This document shows, piece by piece, positions 31,937 through 43,113 of a DNA stretch of 64,000 nucleotides; the first letter of the stretch is position 1, and each line of letters starts with the position of its first letter. The notes beneath the pieces were generated by a model, which saw only the letters and a program-made list of their open reading frames with translations, had not been told where the DNA came from and made no database searches. Origin of the DNA: Phialocephala subalpina (lineage: Eukaryota > Ascomycota > Leotiomycetes > Helotiales > Mollisiaceae); contig FJOG01000006.1 of NCBI GenBank assembly GCA_900073065.1, positions 1,346,881 to 1,410,880 on the forward strand, written 5' to 3'. Made by a program: the position numbers and the translations under genes.

Positions 31937-32543
31937 GGGATCCCTCCTCGTCTGCCGTCACTTGACTGAGGCTGGTTTGGTGGGGTCGTGACCCGTGACC
32001 GAGCTGGGAGGGGATTTGGAGTAATTTGGGAACAAAGACCCAATGTTCCGGAGACATTTTGATTTGGCTGCGTGCGTGCGTGCGAACAAAGCGCACAAAA
32101 GTGATGGAGTTGTGGTGGAAGGAGAAAGGCTTTTTTGCGAGATTCCGAATCAAATTTGGACAAACGAGGTGGCGTCGCACGTGACACGTGTTTGACTGCA
32201 CATTTCGAATGATTTGTGAAGTGCTGGACGGATGATCCAAGATAACTCCTTCCCTTAGGCTATTATTTCCTATGCAAAGCCGATGGCGAATCGATAGAAA
32301 TGGAGATGTGGCATCTCTCCTTCGATTCCTCCGACTCCACGGATTTGACGAACTTGAATCCCATTAAGCGAGAATTCATGGACATTGCCCCGGGTGTACG
32401 TATTGATTTCAAATCCCCCTGAAGCAGCTCGCTAAATATCGGACTTGGACTCTCTTCCTACATACAGTTCTTCTGCCCATCTTTCAAGCATTAAATCAAT
32501 CTCAACGTCCCACATCAATCCCCACTACTTCAGCAACATCAAG
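31937..32543. other. Intergenic with promoter of the NmrA-like gene
   Basis: There is no supported gene. The last 100 bp form a CT/CA-rich leader before the ATG at 32544. Confidence 0.5.
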
Positions 32544-33498
32544 ATGTCCACACAACTCAAAAACGTCCTCCTCATCGGCGCCGGCGGAAAACTCGGTCCC
32601 CACATCCTCTCCGCCCTCTCCCAAGAACCCTCCTTCAACCTCACAATCCTCTCCCGCGCGTCCTCCGCCTCCGTTTTCCCTCCCAACATCAAAATCCAAC
32701 GTATCTCCGACACCTACCCCGAGTCCGAGCTTCTCGAAGCCTTCAAAGGCCAAGATGCCATCGTTTCAGCCATCGCTACCTCTTCAGCGGAAATCCAAAA
32801 GAAGTTCATTGATATTGCGGCCAAAGTAGGAGTGAAGAGATTCATTCCTAGCGAGTTTGGGAGCGATGTGGAGAATGAGAAGGCAATGGGGTTGTTGCCG
32901 CAGTACTTCAAGGGGAAGAGGGATACTGTCGATTATCTCAAGCCGAAGGAAAGTGATGGATTGACTTGGACAGCATTTGTCACTGGACCTTTCTTTGACT
33001 TGTAAGTGGCTGCAATAACTCAAGTTGAATGAAAGTTGATGTTTGAATAGGGCAATGAAGATTGGATATTTGGGCATTGACACCAACAACCAGAAAGCAA
33101 CACTCTACAACAACGGCTCCGTCCCTTTCTCCACCACCACCCTCTCAACCATTGGCCTCGCAGTCAAGAGCGCGCTTCTCATCCCTGAGCAGACTGCGAG
33201 CAAGTATCTCTACATCTCCTCTTTCACCGTTTCTCAGAAGCAAATCCTTGCTGCTTTTGAGAAAGCCAGTGGGAAGACATGGGACGTGTCTTATGCAGAT
33301 GCGGAAGAGGATAAGAAAGAAGGGTTCGCGAAGATGGCGAAGGGAGATTTTAGTGGTGCGGCGCATATTATTAGATACATCAATTTGAACGAGGGACATG
33401 GTGGGGATTTTGGGTTGTACAGGGAGGGGGCGAATGAGTTGCTTGGTTTGAAGGAGGAGAGTTTGGATGAGGTGGTGGCAGGGATTGTAAAGGGCTGA
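32544..33498 (+). CDS. NmrA-like / isoflavone-reductase-like NAD(P)-binding protein
   Basis: Two exons (32544-33001, 33051-33498; 49-nt intron) give 301 residues. The N-terminus is a Rossmann fold (NVLLIGAGGKLGPHILSAL, matching GxxGxxG), followed by the family block GVKRFIPSEFGSDVENEKA near residue 100. This family (PCBER/isoflavone reductase/NmrA) uses NADPH to reduce small aromatic compounds or serves as a redox sensor; the substrate cannot be told. The splice TT|G joins GPFFDL to AMKIGYLGID, as expected for the substrate-domain entry. The C-terminal third (ISSFTVSQKQILAAFEKASG) is typical. The chosen ATG immediately precedes the nucleotide fold. The upstream in-frame extension is leader-like. 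Confidence 0.9.
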
Positions 33499-33937
33499 GG
33501 CGACGAGGGACGATTTTGAAAGCACGGTAGCAAATGTAAAAATGGAAGCAGAATGAATCAACTTTGGGGACATTACGCAGTCAAGTATGCTGTAGGAGCG
33601 GGTGCAACTGGCCTCGCGACCGATCTCCAGCAAAGTGAGCAACGCCAGATGTTCTGAATGTCCCAGCCTTGCCTGAACATTAGAAACAGCAGTATCGGGC
33701 ACTTGCTACTTCGTCCCCAACTCAATCAAGGGTCTCACAGAAGGTTCCTGAAAATTAGATGCCATGCTCTATCATCTGGGTATCTTCGTTGTCTATTTTC
33801 ATGTTGCATATCTCATCGCATCGCTAACATCCACAACTCTAACAAGATCTTTCCTCTCTACCTGATGTTGATCTTGCTTGCCAGCTCATGTTCCAGGCAT
33901 CGTCAAAATGTCCTAGAAGCCATGATGCTCACCCCAT
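33499..33937. other. Convergent 3' region
   Basis: This 439-bp interval lies between the stops of the NmrA-like gene (plus) and the importin (minus). Both 3' UTRs must be here. No gene is seen. Confidence 0.5.
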
Positions 33938-36900
33938 TCAATCCTGCTGCTTCCAAAATGCACTACTCTGATCAGTTCTGTTTCCGAGATTCTGAAATCC
34001 TGCCAAAACATCCTTGTCGACATTGACAGCCCAGTCTCTCTGGAAAGCCTCCTCACCACCACAAGTAGTGACCAATTGTCCCAACCGCTCCTTGACAAAG
34101 TTGTAGGTATGCATGGTATGAACCGGGTCGTTGCCACTGTGTAGTCTCTTCCGCACGTCTTCGGGTCCTTCGTACTCGTTGCCCTCGGTTGGAAGCCAGA
34201 TCAGATTATCGCCATCATCATCCCGACCTCCAATCATCTCTCCAATGACAGAAGTCCACATCGCAAAATAGTCCTGTAGGCGCTCAAGAATGAGAGGAGT
34301 CATGGGAGGAGGTAATTCGAGCAGGCGGGTGAGAGCGAGACACGATAGCTTTTGACGATCGAGGTTGGCCATGCAATCGAAGTGACGGAACCATTCGGCG
34401 CTCAGCCATCTCCAGATCTCATCGACGTTTCCCATTGAGCCCATCACGGTGACAAGAACAGACGGGTCTGTTAGAGTTAAACGAGCCAGGATAGTGAAGT
34501 AATCCGTCTCAACCACGTCGTCCAGTTTTGGGTATTTTCGATTGGGTCCAGCTGTCTGGTGGCATTCCCAGGCATCCCGAAGCCCCTCAAAGATCCTCTC
34601 CGTGTACCCGCATTCATGAAGATCCTTTGCGATTTGGGTAACACCAATCGATCCTCCTAAGGATTCGGCAGCTCGAATCATGTTCTCGACGATGCTTGTG
34701 ACAAGACCAGCAAGCTCGCGCTTCGTCACACCGAGAAGGTTAGTCATGTAAGATATAGTCCTCAATCTCACCGCGTCACCCAACATTGCCTCTGGTGCAA
34801 GGAGGATATAAGACTCAACAATGTTCAGGACACTTCGCAGATTATCTGATCCGATCTCCAATAGAGGGAAAGCTGATTCGGCCAAGGAGAGGATTTCTGG
34901 GGTGGCTGGCGCAGGTGTCTGAGCAAGAATCGTAACCCAAAGATCAAGCGCTTCCTCCATAAGGTAGACTTGCATTTCTGATCCGACCTCGACCGCTCGT
35001 TGGATCAAAGGTAGAATCATTGGTTGGTATCTCTGAGACTGCTCTTTCATCGCGGTGACTATTGTTGACAGCAAAGTGAGAATGGCCTGCTTCATGAGAT
35101 GTTCTTCACCAGAGGCCTCCCACAGGCCCGGCAGGATTGAGACAATTTGATCTGAGAACTGAGCAATACTGCTTTCAAGTCGAAGAGCAATCATTCTGAT
35201 GGTGTCAAGAATAGCCATCTTTGTCTCAGTATTCTCAACTTCCTGGATAAGTGCCATGATTCTGCTTAGAATATCTGGAGCATATGGCAGGAACTTCTCA
35301 CCATCAAAGCCAAAGTCGTCGGTGACAGCTTTGAACTGCCTCGCAGCTGTGACGCAAACCACCTGATCGTTCGTCTCATCCTCGGCCTTCAAGAGATGCT
35401 GGAATATTTGATAAACGAGGGGTCTGTTCGCTTCAGAAATCTTGATGGAGATCCACTGACCAAGCAGAATTGCAATGCGGCGACGAAGTACCTTGTAGCC
35501 AGGCCCAGTCTGTTGTATATCGTTGACGAGGGTCGATGTAAGGAAGGAATCAAAGTCAAAGCTGTGATGAACCACTGCAGCTGACAAACCCATAGCTGTG
35601 TAGACAGCATCTTTCGTGACCACATCACTCTCACCTCCTGCCACAGAGTTGAAGAATGAAAGCAAGGGCTGAACCAGCAGGTGCTTGTAATTGATGACGA
35701 GATCCATGAAAAGTTTCTCGGAGCATGGACGAACCTCAAATTCCCACGTATCGCCGCCGCCCTCTTCTCTGATCTCCCATTCATCTGGGTCTTCTTCCCA
35801 TTCTTCGAGGTCGACTTGACGGAAGACGAAGAATTTGGTGACAATGGTGCTCGCCATTTGACCAACAAGCTCATTCGTGAGGAGTTGGGTCTTGATCAGT
35901 GCAGCGGCGTCTTGTTGTTCCTGTTTGACCTCCGCAGACCGGTATTTAAAAGATTGAGCAGGGCTGAAGACCATTTTCAGGCATGCTCTCAATATGTTCA
36001 GGCCTTTCAGACACAGCTTTTCCATCACAGGCCGCTGATCCTTCATTGACTCGTCCTTTCGCAGCGCCTTGGCACTGAAGTCCTGCGTCTTAGATCCATA
36101 TGATTCTCCAAACTTGGCAACTAGGCCCCAGTATGCTCTGACAAGATCCAGCGAGCTAGGTAGAAGTGCAAACGAGGCAGGGTGTGTATTCGACATTTGG
36201 GTATGCAGTTTCGAGAATTGAACAAGGTGCTTCTCCACGAGATCCTTCGCAGGTGAGACCAAAATAGGCGGGTCACGAGAGACCATGTCGAGGAATTGTC
36301 CGAATTGGACTTGAGAGTGTTCCCACAACTGCTGAACATCGGTAGAGTGGTGTGGTTGTTCATAGCCAGCGATCAGCAGTCGTCTTAGAATCTTGATTGC
36401 GAAGAGGCTATTCTCCATAGCATCCATAGCGCCTCCCTCATCTTCACCAGTACCATTCAGAAAAGACACCCATATTCCAACCTTTTCATTGTAGACCTCG
36501 TTGAGCAAGAAAACAATCTCAGGAGTAACGGATTGGAGACGTGTTTGAGAGGTTCGTAATCTCGCCGTTGATAGCTCCTTGATCACTTGCAAAAGTATCA
36601 ACATGCCCCTCCGCAGATGTAACTGGTTTGTATGATTCGCAGTGCGCAGTATTTTGATCAGGTTCGTGAGGACGTCTGGCCAGTCCAATGGATAGTCTAT
36701 CCGCACAACCTTGGCTACTACCAATGCGTTTTGCAATGCAAGATTGTTTTCCGCCTCCGCGATCCCTCCCTCTAGCAGAATCGCCCGAATTTGTGCTTTT
36801 TCTTCCACGGATATGGCGTTCGTCGCGGTCTTTCGCCAGTATTTGTCAATGCCATTCTTAAGCTGGATAATCGCGAGGTATCGAATCTCGGATGGTAGGG

Positions 36901-37140
36901 ACTTGTCTAGGTACACTGCCTGAATTATCTTGTTAGCGAGTCTCCTCTCTGAGACCAATATTCGACAGAACTGACCTGCAGCAACGAGTAATATCCCTTG
37001 TGTGTTTCCCAAGTCTGTAGCTGTTGAGTGCCTGTCTGGATGCTCAGCTGTTGTGACGAACCAGCAGACTGCAAAGCCAGATACACCTGCTGGGGTGTCA
37101 AAGGCGCCGCCTCTCCCGGCACTTCAATAGCAAAAGCCAT
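33938..37140 (-). CDS. KAP120: Importin-beta family karyopherin, importin-11/Kap120 type
   Basis: Kap120/importin-11 is a nuclear transport receptor built of HEAT repeats that binds Ran-GTP and cargo. In yeast it supports 60S subunit export and import of several proteins. Two exons (37140-36976, 36919-33938; 56-nt intron, CAG|GTCAGT to TTCAG) give 1048 residues, close to the usual length of about 1030. The importin N-terminal domain spans the splice: ETHKGYYSLLQ then AVYLDKSLPSEIRYLAIIQL and KNGIDKYWRK. The acidic tryptophan block VDLEEWEEDPDEWEIREEGG at about residue 470 is a hallmark of this subfamily. The rest is uninterrupted helical repeat. The gene shares a 281-bp promoter with the divergent reductase at 37422. 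Confidence 0.92.
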
Positions 37141-37421
37141 GGTGAAGATCTGCTTGGTCGTGGGATGTCTATTCTCGCGTTGCGTTGTTCAAAAAATGTC
37201 GAGGCTGCACAAAACAATCCCGCCCCACTCTATTCTTGGCGAAGGCGGGGTGGACGTCACGCTTCCATCGACGACTTCAACCTTGGGATATCGGCTTCAA
37301 CTCAATGTATATTAGTCGCAATGTTCAGCCTACGATTTGTCTACATACTCTGTCATTGATACAATCGCATTGAAGCCTATGCTCACTTCTTTCATTCTCT
37401 AAGCAGGCGATAATCCATAAG
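37141..37421. promoter_or_regulatory. Shared divergent promoter
   Basis: These 281 bp separate the ATGs of the karyopherin (minus) and the medium-chain reductase (plus). Both promoters must lie here. No unambiguous TATA box or known operator is visible. Confidence 0.45.
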
Positions 37422-38845
37422 ATGGCTCGTCCTATAGTCAACCGAGCCCTTCGTTTCACTCTTCCCGGAGCAGACTTGGATATCGTGGAAAATGACATTG
37501 ATACTGTTCCAGCAAACGAGATCCTCATCAAGGTTCATGCAGCATCAATCAGTCCAATTGATATTCAATTATGGAGATCGAAATTGGTTGGCGTAGTCGC
37601 TGGTGACAAAGGCATGGGAAGGGACTTCTCGGGCACCGTCGTGGAAGTCGGAGCTAATGTCAAGGGCTGGAATCAGGGAGATGATATATTTGGTATGATC
37701 TTGGGCGTTGTGAGCAATACGGTCTTATTTCAAAAGTTCTCGACGCTGACGTTTCTTCAGTTTGGTGGTGGCACATTCAGCGAGTACATCACCATCAATC
37801 CAGCTTCCCACCCAACGGCTAAGAAGCCCAATTGCTTGACCCACGAGCAAGCTGCTTCCATACCTCTTGTTGCTCTGACAGCTTATGCTTGTCTTGATTG
37901 GCTTCCACCATCAACAGGTTCACAGAGGAAAGTGATTGTCACAGGAGCATCTGGGGGTACAGGGATGTGGCTCGTCCAACGTAAGTCATTGAAGCTCAAT
38001 TATATCAGCTCAACCATTTCCTTTTCGTGTCCATACTATTCTGTTCCTCACATATTCAACATTACCTCACTCAGCTCTTCAATCTGCCGGCGTTTTTGGG
38101 ACATTTGGAGAGGTTAGGATAGGTTGAGTGAGACGTAACGAACCGTCATGATATCTGCTTGATGAAGTGGTCCTAAAAGGTTTAGAAAATCCTGGGAGAT
38201 TGATAACGCTTGTCTTACTCGATACTGTTCTCCAAAGTACTGACCCGAGTTCCAGTCGCAAAGGTTGCATACGACTGCCACGTGACCGCCATCTGCTCAG
38301 GCAAGAACAGATCTTTCGTCGAAGACCTTGGAGCTGACGAAGTCATCGACTATACGTCTCAAGACATCGTGTCAAATCTCGAGTCTAGGCGAGCTTCCGG
38401 CGGACAATTCGACCTACTTGTTGACTGCGTTGGCGGCACCGAGCTTCTCGGCTCTTATGTGCGTCGACTCCAACCCCACTAATCAGACCATACTAATCAT
38501 TAGCAGGAACAACTTTTACATACGAAGGGCGCATATGTCACAATCGTCGGAGACAAGGCCGACGTCAAGACTCTCGGCGGTCCAGTCACGTACTTCAATA
38601 CTCCCGCTCAAGTGATCCGCTACATCAAAGGCTGGATCTGGGGTCCAAGATATGCCTGTGTGTCGCTCATGACGAAGAGTGAATATCTCGAGAAGATTGT
38701 TGGTTTGGCCGAGAGAGGGGAAGTGCGTGCTGAAGTTCAAGAGGTGATTGAGGGTGCTTTTGATGAGAGGCAAGCGTGGAGAAAGGCTACCAGGGCGATG
38801 GAGGAGAAGAGAACGAGAGGGAAGATCGTTCTTGCCATCCCTTAA
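37422..38845 (+). CDS. Medium-chain dehydrogenase/reductase, quinone-reductase (zeta-crystallin/RTN4IP1-like) type
   Basis: Four exons: 37422-37709, 37761-37980, 38256-38458 and 38507-38845 (or 38504-), about 349 residues. Residues 1-140 form the GroES-like domain (ILIKVHAASISPIDIQLW, GMGRDFSGTVVEVGANVKGW), without the zinc-binding cysteines of alcohol dehydrogenases. The Rossmann domain has VIVTGASGGTG, the glycine motif for NADPH, and later LGADEVIDYTSQD and DLLVDCVGG. Splicing the second intron (37981-38255, 275 nt, the longest in the gene) joins WLVQ to LAKVAYDCHVTA. The first intron (51 nt) is stop-free and in frame. The last acceptor is a tandem TAGCAG, giving an optional Gln. The substrate is unknown; quinone or enone reduction is the family norm. 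Confidence 0.87.
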
Positions 38846-40933
38846 TTCTGGAAGATACTGGCAGCTCTCTCAAGGTCCTTGAGAGTCGACTCCATATACT
38901 TCGACCCACCTCTCGGGTATCTTGGCATGCGTGTTCGGCCGTTGACGCGTCGATCCGTGGATTCCAAGATCTTGATAAGTGTCAAAGAGCTTTGGTACAG
39001 CGCGCCTCGCACTTGCAGTTGCTTCGTGTCCAATCATTTGTATTTTTGTGTCTGCCGTTCTGTATGAGTACTATTTGTTCACATGTTGAATTTTCATGAA
39101 CCAGACCACAATGCCAATCGTCGGGTATAGCTTAGGGATGCTACTATCCATGCACCACGTCCCCGTCTTCCTGAAAAATACACCTTGATGTCGGGAATTG
39201 CATCTTCGTTCAAGATAGGCAATTAATGCAATTTCTGATCCCGCTTTCACAAGTCTCGGCCTCTTGGATTTCCAGCGATGAGAAATCAAAAGCGGAATTC
39301 CGCAATCCTAAGTCCGAAATTCCTCTTCACAACGCGAACCCGAACTTGGCACTCCGCAAGATTTCAATTTCTCATTAAACACCACGTCGAAGCACCTACC
39401 TTTGAGAGCGGTACGTGGTAGCAATTGCACCGCTTTATTTGAAGGATTTTCTGGGAATCTGCCGTCTGATACAGCACGTCGCTTTCCTAAACCATTGTGT
39501 CTCCATCTCAAGGAAGTTTCATCATCATTTCATCATCTCCTCTAAATGCTGTGCTGTCGTCGGAGACATTTCCTCCAACAACAGCCGCAGCACCCCCACA
39601 GCTTGGTAACACAAGATCTCGAGCTCCTCAACCGCAATACCCGACTCCGGATTTCATCATTAACTGCCCAAATAGGTTCGTAATACCTCTCTCACCGCAT
39701 CCGCGTCTCTCGGCGTCCCCGCAATCCGAAACCTGATCCCCCCCCTTTCTACCCTGACCCGCATCTACCTCTTTCCATGTGTCTCAGATACCCATTGCAT
39801 ATCCTACCGTCAACCTAACCTCCGTTCGCTTCTTGTGCTCTTCCATTCGTCAATTAGGATCGAGGACCTTTACGAATTTCTCATCAGGTCCCCGCCCTCC
39901 AATCACCAACCAAAAACATAAACCGTCATCGGGGACCATATCCCGCCTCCTCTCCTCTTCAAGTAAAGGGTCGTGCGGATCTCATGTGCGGGTATAGAGC
40001 CGCATCTACTCGCTTCGATTATTGCTTGCTCATGATGACGCGTGCGGGTATCATCCTCGGGTAAGCTCACATTTAAAAGGGTTTTCGGAGCTTATTTCGT
40101 GTTCTCGTCCAATCGTCTACTTTCATTCTTACCTAAACTCCGCTCCGTTGGCTCAGTACTTGTTTTTCGCATTTTTGATTGGTGTTGGAGGAGGTGGTGG
40201 GGCAAAATTTGAAATTTGAGCACCAGGAGGTTTGGATTTTTGAGAGTGCCGATTTGAGCGGGCCAGCCTGCATCAAGACCAAGACCGAAGACTTGCATGA
40301 GGGATATTGGATTTTTGAGTTGAGTAGCCTGTTTTCACGTAAAAAGCGAATACCGGTTTGTCTTCTAAGTTCTTCTCGGTATTGGTGTGGGGTGGTGTTG
40401 GACAAGGGGTATGCATGTGAGTTGAGGCCGAAGCCCGAGATGTGTTATATATTCAACCTCGCGCTCCTATGCGGACCGATTGGGGGCTGGTTGACTTTTT
40501 GTCTGAGTGTTTATTTGTTCGATGTCCGAGAAGGGGAAGATTGAGAGTTCAGAAGGTGGCGACTCGTGATCACTGATCATGAGGGGGCGAGAACTTCTAT
40601 TTTGGAAGTTTCCAGTCTCTTGGACTGGCCACTTAAGTCTCGCCTTGCCTACCTCATCGCAAACACTTCGACAGAGGAAGGACACTCTAGCATTGGAGAG
40701 AAACATTTGAGTACTAATTTCATTCATCTTTTTGAAGCCTAACCTAGGAGGTTCCCGAACATTGCAGTCGTTGAGTCTATCCTTCCCAATCCCAAAACAA
40801 AAACTTGGACTAACGCCTTCCCTTCCAGAGTCACTGAGATTCCTTCTGAGAGCCAAATTTTCTAGAAACCTATACCATCCTCCGCAACCGACCAGAGACG
40901 AAAAGAGATCCCTCGAAGTTCAAGCACGAAACC
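38846..40933. other. Long intergenic stretch, no supported gene
   Basis: Frames of 60-130 codons exist (39497-39736, 40179-40544 plus; 40467-40856 minus) without recognisable motifs. A proline-rich 39.5-kb frame followed by a possible donor could be the first exon of an unseen gene, but I find no continuation. Confidence 0.4.
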
Positions 40934-43113
40934 TCAAGCACTAATACTACTCGATCCCGGATTCATCATCCCGTCCCAAGTATTGAAGTAGTCGAGCTGT
41001 CCCAACTCCTGCCACCCAACCTCCAGCGCCTGGATATCAGGAGTAATAGTACTCATACTCGTCAAACTCGTCTCAACAACTGGTTGAACCTGATAGGCAA
41101 ACGCACTATCAACAACCCCTGCGCCCCGCGGCTGCGCCAACGCAAATACACTCCTAGCAATCTGCTTCGTCTCCTTCTCCGTCCTTTTGGAAATCTGCCA
41201 AATCTCGCCCATGGCCTTCAACCCTCCAAGTCCCAACCGAATCCGATCCCGAGTACGATACCATTCTGCGCCAGATAGGATGTAGGCACAGGCACTCAGG
41301 TTGGCGAGAGTTGAGAGAGCAAGACCGCAGATTCCGAGGGGAGTGTGGTTTAGGATTGGGCAAGGGAGGGCATACAGGTTTATGGCTGCTTCGGCGGCTT
41401 CGAGGGTCTTTTTGGTGTGGAGCCAGTAGGTGCGGTCTTCTTCACCGGTGGTTTGGCGTTGCATGGGTGGAGGGGCGCATTGGGAGATCTTCTCGATGGG
41501 GGAGTGATAGAGGCGGGAGAGGGGTCTGTGGATGAAGACTAGGAGACTGGGGTTGTCAGCTTGAAAGAAAGGAAGATTGAGAAGGGGAGCTCACATCTGA
41601 AGTAAGTTCTGAGCTTGAAAGAGCATCTCGTCTACGTTTTCGTCTTTGTCTATCACGCTCTGCTTCTCTTTTGGGAGATGGAGTTTCCAGTTCACGAGCA
41701 TGGCGTCTGCGTTGTTTACTGCGATTTCCATCTCTTTGCTAGGTAGTCTGTCGAAGCCGAGGATTGCTCCCAGGATGCGAGTCAAGTCTATGAGATATGT
41801 GAAAGAGGAGAAGACTGGTTCTTCGTCTTCGAAATCTCGAGCTTCGTACTCGTCTAGAGTTCTGGGTCGGGGGATGATCTGCTTTCGTTAGTTTGCCTTG
41901 CTTCGATGATGGCTGATGGAGGTTGGAACATACCCCGTCATAATCGCACTCTTCGCAGGGCAACTCGACTGTTGCATCAACGGTGAAAAGCCTGTCTATC
42001 GTCAGTCATATTCAAAACGAGGGAGTTTCTGCACGTACATGAAGTTTGGCGCTCTTCTGACCGCTGCAAACATTGCATCGGTGTTGTATAACGACCAGTA
42101 CGTCCGTCTCCAACTTTCAGCCATCACTGGATCTCGCTCCATGTTTGCGAACGTTCGAGAGTTCATCCGCAGATCAAGCGCTAAGTATATCGCTTTATCG
42201 AGAATGGCTCTGGCTTTGGCGAGCTCGTCCTGAGAATGGCATGCGATCGCTGTCAGCAGCAATGCTTGGACTGTGAAGCCGTTTGGTGGTAAGTTAGGTA
42301 TCTCAATTTCCTTCATCGCAGCCGCTCTCAGATCTGAAGTCGGCATATCTGGTGCGAACAAGGATCCAAGATAGTGCATTATGGGAAGGAGATGCTTCAA
42401 AGATTCAGGGTCAGATTGTAATCTGCTAAGGAAATAGTATCGAGGTAAAAGAAAAGGATGTGCTTTATGGAAAGACCTGTTAGATTGTCAGAAGTAGGCT
42501 TGAAGAGTGGTTGGAAATACGTACGAGTAGTACAACTCCGTGAGGCGTCTTGGATTAGGAAGTTTGGTACTCGACTTCGGCTTCGACGATGAGGTCGATG
42601 GACTATCAGATTCGGAAGAAGCGGCAGTATGGTACGACTCGGCAGACGAGCTCCCATGATGCAGATATCCGGGGTTATTGCTCGTCAAGCTCTGTCCAGC
42701 TGAGCTACTCGATCCTGGACTGCCTTTTCCTGCTTCCCGCAACGACGCTCGTTTGCGAGGCACATTTCTGTCTCTCATTCCTCGTCGAGATTTTGCATAG
42801 AAACACGGCTTATCATCTTGCAAGCATCGACTGCAATTTGGCATCTCGGCTCCACATTTGACATGGCGACTTCGACACTATCGGAATGATCAGTTTGGAG
42901 TTTTGATGGAAAGGGTGGGTTTGAAAGACTCACTGGGACGCATGCCAAAGACACACGGATTCCACCTCTCTGCACTGGCTGTTCGCTCTGCCCATTTGAC
43001 GACGATCGAATGAACTCGACTTGTTCCTGGGCAGGAGTTCCGAAGTCAAAGAACATGGAGAGATTGTCTTCATTGTCACGTGGAGACACGACACCGTGTT
43101 GAGTACTGTTCAT
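40934..43113 (-). CDS. Zn2Cys6 transcription factor (six exons)
   Basis: Exons on the minus strand: 43113-42934, 42877-42525, 42476-42039, 41991-41934, 41878-41595 and 41546-40934, totalling 1926 nt (641 residues). All five introns are 47-56 nt with GT..AG and keep phase. The zinc cluster crosses intron 1: ACVPCRSRHVKCGAEMPNC followed by SRCLQDDKPC (C-x2-C-x6-C-x6-C-x2-C-x6-C). A serine-rich linker follows, then the fungal transcription factor domain: ELYYSSFHKAHPFLLPRYYF, LQSDPESLKHLLPIMHYLGS, WRRTYWSLYNTDAMFAA, and a late helical part (LVFIHRPLSRLYHSPIEK). No single open frame shows the gene; splicing makes it complete and intact. It resembles regulators of sugar or secondary metabolism in overall form only; targets are unknown. 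Confidence 0.88.

Noticed and set aside
38055..38110. Possible extra exon (ends CACTCAG ... GGAGAG|GTTAGG) inside the 275-nt intron of the reductase
   Set aside because: It adds residues unlike the family, while skipping it joins WLVQ to LAKVAYDC perfectly.
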